Part shown: in pieces, positions 27,101-34,656 of the stretch | Numbering within the stretch: position 1 is the stretch's first letter | Layout of the letters: each line of letters begins with the position of its first letter | Assembly (NCBI RefSeq): GCF_002929505.1 | Contig: NZ_PJJL01000067.1 | Span: forward strand, 1 to 64,000 | Direction of reading: 5' to 3' | Length of the DNA: 64,000 nucleotides | Source of the DNA: Cryobacterium sp. Y57 | GTDB taxonomy: Bacteria; Actinomycetota; Actinomycetes; Actinomycetales; Microbacteriaceae | The notes under the pieces: generated by a model | Told to the model about the DNA's origin: nothing | Database searches by the model: none | The model's input: only the letters and a program-made list of their open reading frames with translations | Made by a program: the position numbers and the translations under genes

Positions 27101-27135
27101 CGGGCGACAAGGATGGCGGTGACTCTCGGTTGCAT
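24121..27135 (-). CDS. GT2 glycosyltransferase with large membrane domain
   Basis: 1004 residues. The N-terminal GT2 domain (1-240) has TAILVARNGAKHLERTL, VDCGSSDATA and SLDFCVRVRLAGYRVSVVP. After a linker, residues about 360-720 contain roughly ten helices, then a soluble, probably extracytoplasmic segment (about 735-870) and another helix at about 890-915 (FVTLLIAFAVVGSAVLLSL), with a basic C-terminal tail. It combines cytosolic sugar transfer with a membrane module that could flip or polymerise product. Target unknown. The ATG at 27135 lacks a good Shine-Dalgarno; TAGGCT lies nine bases upstream. It forms one transcript with DUF5719 and possibly follows whiB2. Confidence 0.85.
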   Translation of the reverse strand: MQPRVTAILVARNGAKHLERTLKALSLQTRKPDIVITVDCGSSDATAQLLAEFGPTQFIAADADLHFGQAIAAAVRVTPPPTHDRELLWLLAQDSAPDPTALEVLVDALEIAPSVAVAGPKAMEWIASEYIHNFGESMTPAGATVTLVESELDQGQHDGLSDVLAVSAGGLLVRHMVWEQLGGFDPALPTVDDSLDFCVRVRLAGYRVSVVPAARVASAGDGVAGPNQSSRGRLRRRRVRAERSAQLHRRLVYAPAWTLVFHWLSLLPLAFLRSIGQLLRKEPGAIVGEFAAAFGAAFNGMRVGNARRSFAKTRTLGWDAIATLRVPSAEVRRRHALKREASLFGLHGERPEIRFFSGGGAWTMLAAAVVGIIMMVPLLGADTLTGGGLLPLSPSLPELWASVGYGWRDLGLGFVGAADPFAAVVAVLGSIAFWSPSFALVLVYALAFPLAAIGAWMAATRLTDRGSLRALAAALWVLAPTFLIALATGRPAAILVHLLLPWLFFAWFAAARTWSASASAALLFAAVVACAPSLAPALLVGWLFSVALAGRRVMRFIGIPMPALALSLPLILDRGLRSDWLALVADPGLPVPSAHAPTLQLLLGLPGSDGWAAVLDRFGIVGFDPQLFVPILLAPLAVLALLALLLPGARLAGGAWLVALLGLGTALVANQLVLAAIGAEPVRVWSGAGLSLYWLGLVGALIIGLRSLRRFASTPGAVAALALAVVVLPLIGSLHVGTAVVREGNGQTQPAFVAAEAQIDNRVGTLKLTPQVDGGLLASIERGVGATLNQQSTLDSTDQTLSVREKMLAELAGNLASRSGRDASADLAELGIRFIVLQPAGSGIDAADTALRTETALDGNSALAPVGDTEFGRLWQFGETDTAASVPIPVRAGGVFGFVTLLIAFAVVGSAVLLSLPIGAGREAVRQANRDAIRRAARADAKQKPKRVRRAKGSVASDLNTDREMPLGTDLEADLAIDRETGVGTKLEAPDGGTADSVEGDNAR

Positions 27136-27301
27136 AACAGAACCAGCCTAGGTCGGGATCGGCGAGCGGCCCTGAACCGAGAGGGCGCGCCACGAATATT
27201 GGCTGGACGGATGCCGCAATTTCCGTTCCCCCACCGCGACGCGACAGCGGGCCGACCAGGAATCCGCTTGGGGAGGCCGAGCGTTGCCCGACGAGAAAAC
27301 G

Positions 27302-27619
27302 CTAAGCGCGCTTACGCAGTTTCCGGCGCTCGCGCTCAGACAGACCGCCCCAGATACCGAACCGTTCGTCATTACCGAGCGCGTACTCGAGGCACTGGTT
27401 ACGAACTTCGCAGCCGGAGCAGATTTTCTTAGCGTCGCGCGTGGAACCGCCCTTTTCGGGGAAGAATGCCTCGGGGTCGGTCTGCGCGCAGAGCGAGTCG
27501 GCCTGCCAGGCCAACAGGTTTTCGTCGCCGAGATCTTGTCGTATTCCTGGAACACCGAGGGTGACGGGGTCAACGAACCAGTCCTCTGGTACTCCGGAAC
27601 GATAGTCAGGTATAGCCAT
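27302..27619 (-). CDS. whiB2: WhiB2-type iron-sulfur regulator
   Basis: 105 residues. Four cysteines at 44, 67, 70 and 76 (C-x22-C-x2-C-x5-C) ligate a 4Fe-4S cluster. The GIWGGLSERERRKLRKRA tail is the conserved G(V/I)WGG turn plus basic DNA-binding stretch. WhiB2/WhmD proteins govern septation and cell division in actinobacteria (known for the family). GGGAGA precedes the ATG. An 18-bp perfect palindrome lies 44 bp upstream. It is placed before the GT2-DUF5719 pair. Confidence 0.93.
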   Translation of the reverse strand: MAIPDYRSGVPEDWFVDPVTLGVPGIRQDLGDENLLAWQADSLCAQTDPEAFFPEKGGSTRDAKKICSGCEVRNQCLEYALGNDERFGIWGGLSERERRKLRKRA

Positions 27620-27662
27620 ATCGTCTCCCAGCGCTCGCTCCGCACCGTTTAGTGCTGTATCT

Positions 27663-27680
27663 AATTACACCGGTGTAATT
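27663..27680. promoter_or_regulatory. 18-bp perfect palindrome upstream of whiB2
   Basis: AATTACACCGGTGTAATT is exactly self-complementary and sits 44-61 bp before the whiB2 start, in a short A/T-rich stretch that probably includes the promoter. It is a plausible operator for a dimeric regulator, identity unknown. Confidence 0.55.
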
Positions 27681-27836
27681 CGATAACGTCAAGTCGCAGA
27701 TCGTAAACCCTCAATACGGGCTAGAGGGTTGCGACGCGCCGACGGTGACGACGAATTCGCGCGTTCGAGGGCAGCATGTGTGGAGCAATGTTGCGAACGT
27801 AGCACGATCAGGCCCGGAGTCGGCGTGTCGCTGCTC

Positions 27837-28802
27837 TCAGCGCACGAAGGCGCGTGAGGAGTCCCAGGCGCTCTGCACCATTTGCTCGAGGGTGTGGCTC
27901 ATGCTCCAGCGCAGATCACGGGCCGCGAGCGCGCCGGAGGCCACGATGCGATCCGGATCACCGGCACGGCGTGGGCCGATCTCTGGTACGAAGTCGATAC
28001 CGGTGACTCGGCGCACGCTCGCCATGATTTCACCGACCGAGACGCCGTCGCCACTGCCGAGGTTGTAGACCGGCTCGATCGCGTCGCCGGCGTCGAGGCG
28101 GCGGGCTGCGGCGACGTGCGAGAGCGCGAGGTCGGCCACGTGGATGTAATCGCGCACGCAGGTTCCGTCGGGCGTGGCATAGTCGTCACCGTTGATGCGC
28201 GGGGTGCGTCCTTCGAGCAGCGCGGCGAAGATCAGCGGAAAGAGGTTGTGCGGGCTGGTGTCGCACAGGGCGAGGTCACCGGAGCCGACGACGTTGAAGT
28301 AGCGCAGCGAGGTGTGGCGCAGCCCGGTTGCGACGGCCTGATCGCGCAGCAGCCACTCGCCGATCAGCTTGGATTCGCCGTAGGGCGACTCCGGGTTCTT
28401 CGGTGTGTCTTCGGTGACGAGGTCCGTGCGCGGCGTGCCGTAGACGGCAGCGCTCGATGAGAACACGATGCGGTCGATCTCGGCCGAGTTCATGGCGGCG
28501 AGCAGCGTGGCGGTAGCCGTCACATTCTGTTCGTAGGTGTGCAACGGGCGCTGCACCGAGACGCCGGCGTACTTGAATCCGGCAACATGGACGACGCCGC
28601 TCACATGGTGCTCCTGAAAGACCTGCGACAGGGTGCCACCGTCGAGCACATTCGCCCGAATGAACGGGACCCCCGCCGGTACAAACGACTCGTGGCCGCT
28701 CGAGAGGTCATCGAGCACGACCACGTCGAGGCCTTCAGCCTGGAACGCACGCACCACGTGGGATCCGATGTAGCCCGCTCCGCCGGTTACCAACCACGCC
28801 AT
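27837..28802 (-). CDS. galE: UDP-glucose 4-epimerase
   Basis: 321 residues. Interconverts UDP-glucose and UDP-galactose. VTGGAGYIGSHVVRAF binds NAD, SSSAAVYGTP and YGESK hold the catalytic Ser/Tyr/Lys, and GTCVRDYIHVADLA is the family signature. Slightly shorter than the E. coli enzyme, as is common in actinobacteria. A 46-codon membrane-protein gene lies 47 bp upstream on the same strand. It could supply UDP-galactose to the polysaccharide locus. Confidence 0.93.
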   Translation of the reverse strand: MAWLVTGGAGYIGSHVVRAFQAEGLDVVVLDDLSSGHESFVPAGVPFIRANVLDGGTLSQVFQEHHVSGVVHVAGFKYAGVSVQRPLHTYEQNVTATATLLAAMNSAEIDRIVFSSSAAVYGTPRTDLVTEDTPKNPESPYGESKLIGEWLLRDQAVATGLRHTSLRYFNVVGSGDLALCDTSPHNLFPLIFAALLEGRTPRINGDDYATPDGTCVRDYIHVADLALSHVAAARRLDAGDAIEPVYNLGSGDGVSVGEIMASVRRVTGIDFVPEIGPRRAGDPDRIVASGALAARDLRWSMSHTLEQMVQSAWDSSRAFVR

Positions 28803-28849
28803 AACGCCCCGTTCGTTCGTGCGACACTCGGGTGCGCCACCGCTACAGG

Positions 28850-28990
28850 CTAGCGCCAGCGAACCGCGGCATCATACTCGTCGGCTATCAGGGGGGCTCT
28901 TCGACCAGAGCTATCGCGTCGAATAGCGCGAATCGTGCCAACGATAGCCGTGACGGCGAGAGCTGTGAGAAGCCAAAAGAAAATGAACAT
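28850..28990 (-). CDS. 46-residue single-helix membrane protein
   Basis: Small gene: ATG at 28990, TAG ending at 28850. The start MFIFFWLLTALAVTAIVGTI is one membrane helix, followed by a basic turn (RAIRRDSSGRR) and a short tail with IADEYDAAVRWR. The helix-then-basic layout predicts the C-terminus in the cytoplasm, and similar tiny proteins are common in Microbacteriaceae. TAGAAT lies seven bases before the ATG, a leaderless promoter. It is on the galE strand, 47 bp upstream of galE, so cotranscription is likely. Function unknown. Confidence 0.65.
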   Translation of the reverse strand: MFIFFWLLTALAVTAIVGTIRAIRRDSSGRRAPLIADEYDAAVRWR

Positions 28991-28997
28991 GGCAGAA

Positions 28998-29003
28998 ATT
29001 CTA
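28998..29003 (-). promoter_or_regulatory. -10 box TAGAAT of small membrane protein/galE
   Basis: TAGAAT then seven bases then ATG at 28990 on the minus strand, consistent with leaderless transcription. Confidence 0.4.
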
Positions 29004-29082
29004 TGAATTGTGCTTTTCTGCCGCGAGTGCCAGAGTCGTCACTGTTTGATACATTCCTGCCAATGTTGAGGAAAGGATGCTC

Positions 29083-30039
29083 ATGCTCCAGAAGATCGTC
29101 TGCGTCACCCTTCCGGGTCTGGCGCCGTTTGAATTCGGCGTGATCTGCGAGGTGTTCGGTATCGACCGCAGCGCCCAGGGCGGGCCCTTGTTCGACTTTC
29201 ACGTCGTGGCCGCCGAACCCGGACCGATCCGCACCAAGATCGGCTTCGACATCGTCGTGCACGACAACCTGTCAGCCGCGGCCGATGCCGACCTCATCGC
29301 CATTCCCGGCTACGAAAAAAGCGAGTCCGTCGACCCGCGCGTGCTGCAGGTGGTGCGCGACGCTGAAGCCCGCGGCGCCTGGGTGCTCAGCGTCTGCAGC
29401 GGTGCATTCGTGCTCGCCCAGGCCGGCATCCTCAATGGCCGCCGCAGCACGACCCACTGGATGTTCACCGACGCCCTCGCCCGCTCGTTCCCCGAGACGA
29501 CCGTCGACCCCGATGTTCTGTTCGTCGACGACAGCCACGTCGTCACCGGGGCCGGCACCGCCGCGGGCATCGACGCCGCGCTGCACATCGTGCGCACCGA
29601 ACTCGGCGTGACGGCCGCCAACGTCATCGCCCGCCGCATGGTCGTGCCGCCGCAGCGCGACGGCGGGCAGTCGCAGTACATCGAAGCATCGGTCGTCGAC
29701 TGCCAGAACGAATCCTTCGCCGCCGTCACCGAGTGGATGCTGCGCCACCTCGACCAGGACTTGCCGGTCGACCTGCTCGCCCGCAAGTCGCTCATGTCGC
29801 CGCGCACCTTCGCGCGCCGGTTCCGTGCCGAGCTCGGCACGACGCCCACCCGCTGGCTCAACCGGCAGCGGCTGCTGCGGGCGCAGGAACTGCTCGAAGA
29901 CTCCTCGCGCAGCCTCGAAGCAATCGCCGTCGATACCGGTTTCGGCGGAGCCGCCGTGATGCGTCACCACTTTCTGCAGGTGCTGCACACCACCCCCACC
30001 GCCTACCGCCGGGCCTTCGGCCCTCGCAGGGTCGGCTAG
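29083..30039 (+). CDS. GlxA-family regulator (DJ-1/PfpI plus AraC helix-turn-helix)
   Basis: 318 residues. The N-terminal DJ-1/PfpI-like domain (about 1-180) has DADLIAIPGYEK and the nucleophile-elbow-like SVCSGAFVLAQAGIL, without known enzyme activity in this subfamily. The C-terminal AraC domain (about 210-315) has two helix-turn-helix units, DLLARKSLMSPRTFARRFRAE and AIAVDTGFGGAAVMRHHF. A transcription regulator with unknown effector. GAGGAAAGG at 29068-29076 sits correctly for the ATG at 29083; the in-frame ATG at 29077 directly abuts it and is disfavoured. Confidence 0.9.
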   Translation: MLQKIVCVTLPGLAPFEFGVICEVFGIDRSAQGGPLFDFHVVAAEPGPIRTKIGFDIVVHDNLSAAADADLIAIPGYEKSESVDPRVLQVVRDAEARGAWVLSVCSGAFVLAQAGILNGRRSTTHWMFTDALARSFPETTVDPDVLFVDDSHVVTGAGTAAGIDAALHIVRTELGVTAANVIARRMVVPPQRDGGQSQYIEASVVDCQNESFAAVTEWMLRHLDQDLPVDLLARKSLMSPRTFARRFRAELGTTPTRWLNRQRLLRAQELLEDSSRSLEAIAVDTGFGGAAVMRHHFLQVLHTTPTAYRRAFGPRRVG

Positions 30040-30074
30040 CCGATCGGACGTGCCGGCGTTCGTCGAAAACCGGG

Positions 30075-31376
30075 CTACGCACCGGGCATCGCGAGAAAGA
30101 CCTCGCCGGTGCCGGCGAACGTCAGGGTGCCCTCATCCGGCGTGATGTACACGGCCTGGCCGTGCTTGAGCGGTCGCGACGACGCGCCGCCCGCGATGAG
30201 AAATCCGCCGGCCGTGCAGATTGCGATGGACGGGCCGGTGAGGGTGACCTGTCGCATCGTGACGGGCGCCGGCGACGCGGCGTCGGCATCCGCGTGGATG
30301 CGCACGAGCTCGAAGTCGGCAACCCCGGGCCGGTACCGTGAGACGCCGTCTGCGAGAACGATCGGAGCGAGGAGCGGCGACGTCGCCGGAGTGAAGTCGA
30401 GCACCGCGAGCAGCTCTTCGATGTCGATGTGTTTGGGGGTGAGCCCGCCGCGCAACACGTTGTCGGAGGCCGCCATCACCTCCACGCCGAGTCCGGACAG
30501 ATACGCGTGGATGCTGCCGGCCGGCAGATACAACACCTCACCACGCTTCAGGGAAACCCGGTTCAGCAGCAAGGCGAGCACGATTCCGGGGTCGCCGGGG
30601 TACTCGGCGGCGAGCACGCGCACCGCCGCCAGCTCATTCGCGTAGCCGATGATTGCTCCCCCTCCGGCAAGGAACTTGGCGTGCTGGGCGAGCAGGACCA
30701 CCCGTTCGACCAGCCATTTCACCTCGCCCGAGTCGCCTCCGCGGCCGTCTCGCAGCAGCCAGTCAACGGTGTCGCGCAGGCCCTCGGCCAGGTGTTGCTC
30801 GAGCAGGTCGATGGCGCCGGCCTGCGGGTTCTCGTTCGCGAGGTCGAGCAGGCGCAGCTCGGCGATGATGCCGTGTACCTCGGCGAGCGGGCGGAACCCG
30901 CAGAGCGCTTCGAACGTGTCGCTGAGCGCAAAGAGAAGTTCGGGCTTATGGAAAGGGTCGCGGTAGTTGCGGTTGCCGGCGTCGACGGCGATTCCGGCCT
31001 CGTTCTCAAGCGCGAACCCCGCACGGGCCTGTTCGGTCGTTGGGTGCGCCTGCAGCGATAGCGGGCGTCCCGCAGCCAAAATCTTCAGGAGGAACGGCAG
31101 GCGCGGGGCCGCCGTGGCCGAGCCGGCGGGATCCGCTTGCCGCGTCGCCCAGTCCGCTCCGAGTGCTATCGCCGGCGAAGCCGCGATCCAGCCAGCGAGA
31201 TCGGTGAAACCGCCCGCCTGCTCCGCATCCTCGATCACCGAGGGAGAGCCGGCGTGGGCCCCGAGCCAGAGCTCGGCCTCCGGCCCGCCCGACGGCGTAT
31301 GACCGAGCAGATCGGCGATGGCTCGTGTGGAGCCCCAGGCGTAATCGCGCGGGGTATTGGTGATGCCCACAAACAT
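30075..31376 (-). CDS. manA: Mannose-6-phosphate isomerase
   Basis: 433 residues. Type I phosphomannose isomerase linking fructose 6-phosphate to mannose 6-phosphate, first step to GDP-mannose. Zinc-site motifs are LQAHPT and FHKPELLFAL; the later YLPAGSIHAYLSGLGVEVMAASDNVLRGG is the signature. AAGGAG precedes the ATG at 31376; an in-frame start 13 codons upstream is less likely. It feeds the GDP-mannose-dependent genes at 50-55 kb, but no phosphomannomutase or GDP-mannose pyrophosphorylase gene is in the window. Confidence 0.95.
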   Translation of the reverse strand: MFVGITNTPRDYAWGSTRAIADLLGHTPSGGPEAELWLGAHAGSPSVIEDAEQAGGFTDLAGWIAASPAIALGADWATRQADPAGSATAAPRLPFLLKILAAGRPLSLQAHPTTEQARAGFALENEAGIAVDAGNRNYRDPFHKPELLFALSDTFEALCGFRPLAEVHGIIAELRLLDLANENPQAGAIDLLEQHLAEGLRDTVDWLLRDGRGGDSGEVKWLVERVVLLAQHAKFLAGGGAIIGYANELAAVRVLAAEYPGDPGIVLALLLNRVSLKRGEVLYLPAGSIHAYLSGLGVEVMAASDNVLRGGLTPKHIDIEELLAVLDFTPATSPLLAPIVLADGVSRYRPGVADFELVRIHADADAASPAPVTMRQVTLTGPSIAICTAGGFLIAGGASSRPLKHGQAVYITPDEGTLTFAGTGEVFLAMPGA

Positions 31377-31499
31377 TTTCGGCTCCTTCGTACGCTGTTT
31401 AGACCAAACTACCAACCGACTTCAATCATCCAGCCAACGACCCTAGGCTGATGGCTAGACCGGTTGCGTATCGACCGCCTATTTTGCAACGGAGCATCC

Positions 31500-32678
31500 A
31501 TGACCTTTGAGCTACTCGGCAGCGACATCTTCGGCTACGAAAACCTTCTCACCGCGCCCGAGCAGGAGGCCATCCTGAAGCTGCGCGCCTACCTCGACCA
31601 GGAGATTCGTCCCATCGCGAACGGATGCTGGGAACGCGCCGAATTCCCTGCCCAGATCATCAAGCCGCTCGCCGAGCTCGGTGTGTATTCCTTCGGTTGG
31701 GACGAAACGAAACCGTTCACGAATTCGGCCGTGTTCCGTGGCTTCGCGGCTTTGGAACTGGCGCGAGTGGACGCATCCGTTGCCACCTTCGTCGGCGTGC
31801 AGAACGGGCTGTCGGCCGGGTCGATTGCGGCCTGCGGCTCTGCCGAGCAGCGCGCCGAGTGGATTCCGCGCCTCGCTGCGGGCGAGATCGTGGGAGCGTT
31901 CGGGCTGACCGAGCCGCTCTCCGGCTCCGATGCGGCCCAGGGCCTGCGCACCACCGCCACCCGTACGGGCGACACCTGGACCTTGAACGGCGCCAAGCGC
32001 TGGATCGGCAACGCCACCTTCAGCGATGTGACCATCATCTGGGCCAAGGACACCGCCGACAACCAGGTCAAGGGCTTCATCGTTCCCACCGACACCGCCG
32101 GCTACTCGGCCACCAAGATCGAGGGCAAGATCAGCCTGCGCACGGTGCAGAACGCCGACATCACCCTGACCGACGTGGTCGTGCCCGAGCACCTGCGCCT
32201 GCAGAACGCCAACTCCTTCAAGGACACCGCCAAGGTGCTGCGGGCCACGCGCGCCGAGGTCTCGTGGGCGGCCGTCGGCAATGCCATCGGCGCCTACGAC
32301 GCTGCCGTGGCCTATTCGAAAAAGCGCGAACAGTTCGGCAAGGCCATCGGCGGTCACCAGCTCGTGCAGGATCTGCTGGTGAAGAGCCTCGGCAACATCA
32401 CCGCGAGCCTCGGCATGGTCGTACGGGTGTCGCAGCTGCAAGATGAAGGTGTGCAGCGCGACGAGCACTCCGCGCTGACCAAGGCCTACACGACCAGTCG
32501 CATGCGGGAGAGCGTGGCGTGGTGCCGCGAGCTGTTCGGCGGCAACGGCGTGACCCTCGAGTACAACGTGGCGCGGCACTTCGCCGACGCCGAGGCCATC
32601 TACTCCTACGAGGGCACCCAGGAGATGAACACTCTCATCGTGGGCCGTACCATCACCGGCCAGGCCGCCTTCGTCTGA
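31500..32678 (+). CDS. Acyl-CoA dehydrogenase, glutaryl-CoA dehydrogenase-like
   Basis: 392 residues, FAD flavoprotein. GAFGLTEPLSGSDAAQ and KRWIGNATFSDVTIIWA form the flavin and substrate sites; REQFGKAIGGHQLVQ and FGGNGVTLEY follow; the base is probably the Glu in SYEGTQEMNTLIVGR, the position used in glutaryl-CoA dehydrogenases. Substrate not proven. GGAG precedes the ATG at 31500, and the open frame starts 12 codons earlier. Divergent from manA. Confidence 0.9.
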   Translation: MTFELLGSDIFGYENLLTAPEQEAILKLRAYLDQEIRPIANGCWERAEFPAQIIKPLAELGVYSFGWDETKPFTNSAVFRGFAALELARVDASVATFVGVQNGLSAGSIAACGSAEQRAEWIPRLAAGEIVGAFGLTEPLSGSDAAQGLRTTATRTGDTWTLNGAKRWIGNATFSDVTIIWAKDTADNQVKGFIVPTDTAGYSATKIEGKISLRTVQNADITLTDVVVPEHLRLQNANSFKDTAKVLRATRAEVSWAAVGNAIGAYDAAVAYSKKREQFGKAIGGHQLVQDLLVKSLGNITASLGMVVRVSQLQDEGVQRDEHSALTKAYTTSRMRESVAWCRELFGGNGVTLEYNVARHFADAEAIYSYEGTQEMNTLIVGRTITGQAAFV

Positions 32679-32736
32679 GCTCATACCAACGGCCCCGATT
32701 CCATGCCCGGGGGTGCGTGTGCGCCCGGGCCCGGGA

Positions 32737-32742
32737 TACGGT
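32737..32742 (+). promoter_or_regulatory. -10 box TACGGT ahead of the uORF
   Basis: TACGGT, spacer GTCGGA, ATG at 32749. The same box as at 4784-4789 and 14022-14027. Confidence 0.45.
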
Positions 32743-32748
32743 GTCGGA

Positions 32749-32778
32749 ATGAGACCACAGCAGCGCGGCCCGGAGTGA
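32749..32778 (+). CDS. Nine-codon leaderless upstream ORF
   Basis: ATG at 32749, six bases after TACGGT, opens MRPQQRGPE and stops at TGA 32776-32778. That stop overlaps the GTG start of the FAD oxidoreductase as GTGA. Since the downstream GTG has no Shine-Dalgarno, translation probably reaches it by reinitiation from this leader peptide. Seen directly; function is inferred. Confidence 0.5.
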   Translation: MRPQQRGPE

Positions 32779-34244
32779 CCACCGACCAGGGGCTCGACGC
32801 GATCGTCGTCGGATCCGGCCCGAATGGCCTCGCCGCCGCCGTCACCCTCGCCCGCGCCGGCCTCCGGGTGCGCGTCTACGAGCGCAACCCGCAGATTGGC
32901 GGCGGGGCGGCGACCGCCGAACTCACCCTGCCCGGGTTTCGCCACGACGTGGGGAGCGCCGTGCATCCGCTCGCGCTCGCCTCCGAGTTCTTTCAGAAGT
33001 TCGGCCTCAAGGACCGCATCGAACTTAAAGTTCCCGAGATCTCCTTCGGGCATCCGCTGCCCGGTGGCCGCGCCGGCGTGGCCTGGCACGATATCGAACG
33101 CACCGCCGCCAGCCTCGGGCGCGACGGTCCGGCCTGGCTGCGGCTGCTGGGGCCGCTCGTGCAGAACATCCACGCCATCGCCGAGCTCACCGGGGATGCG
33201 CTGCTGCGCGTGCCGCGGCATCCGCTCATGCTGGCCCGCTTCGGGCTGCGCACGCTCGAGCAGGGCAGCCCGGCCTGGAACTGGCGCTTTTCCGGCGTGA
33301 CCGCGCCGGCGCTGCTCACCGGAACGTTCGCCCACTCGATCGGGCGGCTGCCGAGCCCCTCCACCGCCGGCGCCGGGCTCACCCTGGCCGCGCACGCACA
33401 CGCTCGGGGCTGGCCCATTCCGATCGGAGGAAGCGGCGCCATCGTGCAGGCTCTCGCCGACGATCTGCTCGCGCACGGCGGCGAAATCGTGACGGATGCC
33501 GACATCACCAGCCTGAAAGAGCTGCCGTCGGCCCGCATCGTGCTGCTGGACGTGACGCCGCGCGCCCTCGTCGACCTTGCCGACGGGGCATTGCCCGCTC
33601 GCTACGCCGCATCCCTCAGGAGCTTTCGCTATGGCAACGCGGTCGCGAAGGTGGATTTCGCACTCTCCGAACCGGTTCCCTTCACCGCGACAGACCTGCG
33701 GCGAGCGCCGACCCTGCACGTGGGTGGCACCCGCGCCGACCAGGCCCGCGCCGAAAACGCCGTCGCCCGCGGACGGCACGCTGAGTTCCCCTATGTGCTC
33801 GCCGCTCAGCCAAGCATTCTCGACGAGACCCGCGCTCCCGCCGGAAAACACACGCTCTGGGCCTACACGCATGTGCCGGCGAGCTCCACCCACGATCAGA
33901 CCGAGCAGATCACCCGGCAGATCGAACGCTTCGCCCCGGGATTTCGCGACACCATCCTCGCCTCCTACAGCCAGACCGCCGCGCAAATGCAGAACCACAA
34001 TCCCAATCACGTGGGCGGCGATATCGCGGCCGGAGCGATCAGCATGACCCAGCTCGTGCGCCGCCCGGTGCTTTCCGGCGACCCGTGGCATACCCCACTC
34101 GCCGGTGTCTACCTGTGCTCCTCGTCGACTTCGCCCGGACCAGGCGTACACGGCATGTGCGGCTACCGCGCCGCCCTGAGCGCCCTGGCCCACGAATACA
34201 ACATCGTTGACCCGCCCGACCTCACTCCCCGCAAGGGCGACTAG
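32775..34244 (+). CDS. FAD-dependent oxidoreductase, phytoene desaturase-like
   Basis: 489 residues. AIVVGSGPNGLAAAVTLARAGLRV is the dinucleotide-binding fold with YERNPQIGGGAATAEL, as in CrtI-type NAD(P)/FAD-dependent oxidoreductases. The C-terminus GVYLCSSSTSPGPGVHGMCGYRAAL is the conserved flavin-contacting end. No other carotenoid genes are nearby, so the substrate is unknown. The GTG at 32775 is chosen because it overlaps the leader ORF stop and immediately precedes homology; longer in-frame extension to 32703 is GC-rich non-coding. Confidence 0.85.
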   Translation: MTTDQGLDAIVVGSGPNGLAAAVTLARAGLRVRVYERNPQIGGGAATAELTLPGFRHDVGSAVHPLALASEFFQKFGLKDRIELKVPEISFGHPLPGGRAGVAWHDIERTAASLGRDGPAWLRLLGPLVQNIHAIAELTGDALLRVPRHPLMLARFGLRTLEQGSPAWNWRFSGVTAPALLTGTFAHSIGRLPSPSTAGAGLTLAAHAHARGWPIPIGGSGAIVQALADDLLAHGGEIVTDADITSLKELPSARIVLLDVTPRALVDLADGALPARYAASLRSFRYGNAVAKVDFALSEPVPFTATDLRRAPTLHVGGTRADQARAENAVARGRHAEFPYVLAAQPSILDETRAPAGKHTLWAYTHVPASSTHDQTEQITRQIERFAPGFRDTILASYSQTAAQMQNHNPNHVGGDIAAGAISMTQLVRRPVLSGDPWHTPLAGVYLCSSSTSPGPGVHGMCGYRAALSALAHEYNIVDPPDLTPRKGD

Positions 34245-34286
34245 GGTCCATCCCGCTGCCGAGTCGACCAGGAACAGTCGGGTGCC

Positions 34287-34383
34287 GCGCATAACTCCTG
34301 CAATTTCTAGCTGCTCGGGATGAGGCCCCCGTAATTTCGGGCAAGTCATGTGAACAACCTTACGAATTGCAGGAGTTATGCGC
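34287..34383. repeat. 97-bp element with perfect 19-bp inverted ends
   Basis: GCGCATAACTCCTGCAATT (34287-34305) and its exact reverse complement (34365-34383) enclose 59 bases, which include a small CCCG/CGGG stem. The spacer is too long for a normal terminator. It resembles a miniature inverted-repeat element or a large regulatory cruciform. No target duplication is evident. Confidence 0.6.
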
Positions 34384-34644
34384 CGTCGCCCGTAGCGACG
34401 AGCCTGATCGCGGGCCGCTCATTGACCACTCAGCCACCCCGAAACCCCGAACAGGTCTTCACGGCGCGCACAAAGCGGATGCCCGTGCGCCTGAGCGAAG
34501 ACGCCGCCGGCCCAGCCCGCCTCGTTCCCACTCGCCTGAACGGCCTGGCATCGGCTACCGCAACACGGAGCCGCTGCGCCGCCTCGTCGACCCGGCCGAG
34601 GTTCACGCCGACTAGCGGCGGGGAACCCGGCGCACCAACACCGG

Positions 34645-34650
34645 TAATCT
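34645..34650 (+). promoter_or_regulatory. -10 box TAATCT of the polysaccharide locus
   Basis: TAATCT, spacer GAAACC, ATG at 34657. Leaderless arrangement for the first ligase/polymerase-like gene. Confidence 0.45.
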
Positions 34651-34656
34651 GAAACC

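Larger units (their letters stand above)
34245..34656. other. Intergenic with inverted-repeat element, no gene recognised
   Basis: 412 bases. It holds a 97-bp element with perfect 19-bp inverted ends (34287-34383), described separately. Downstream, 34384-34640 is open in a plus frame ending RRLVDPAEVHAD that might be a decayed gene end, but no family is recognised. A leaderless-type promoter for the next gene ends it. Confidence 0.4.

Noticed and set aside
28888..29262. 124-codon minus-strand frame upstream of galE
   Set aside because: It is antisense to the GlxA start, and the 46-codon frame at 28850-28990 in another frame looks far more like protein.
31512..34349. 945-codon open frame on the minus strand opposite the acyl-CoA dehydrogenase and FAD oxidoreductase
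   Set aside because: It mirrors two clearly homologous plus-strand genes; its translation is Gly/Arg/His-rich with no domain, a usual shadow in GC-rich DNA.
34367..34652. Small plus-strand frames in the gap before the polysaccharide locus
   Set aside because: Compositionally non-coding and partly within the inverted-repeat element; listed as intergenic.
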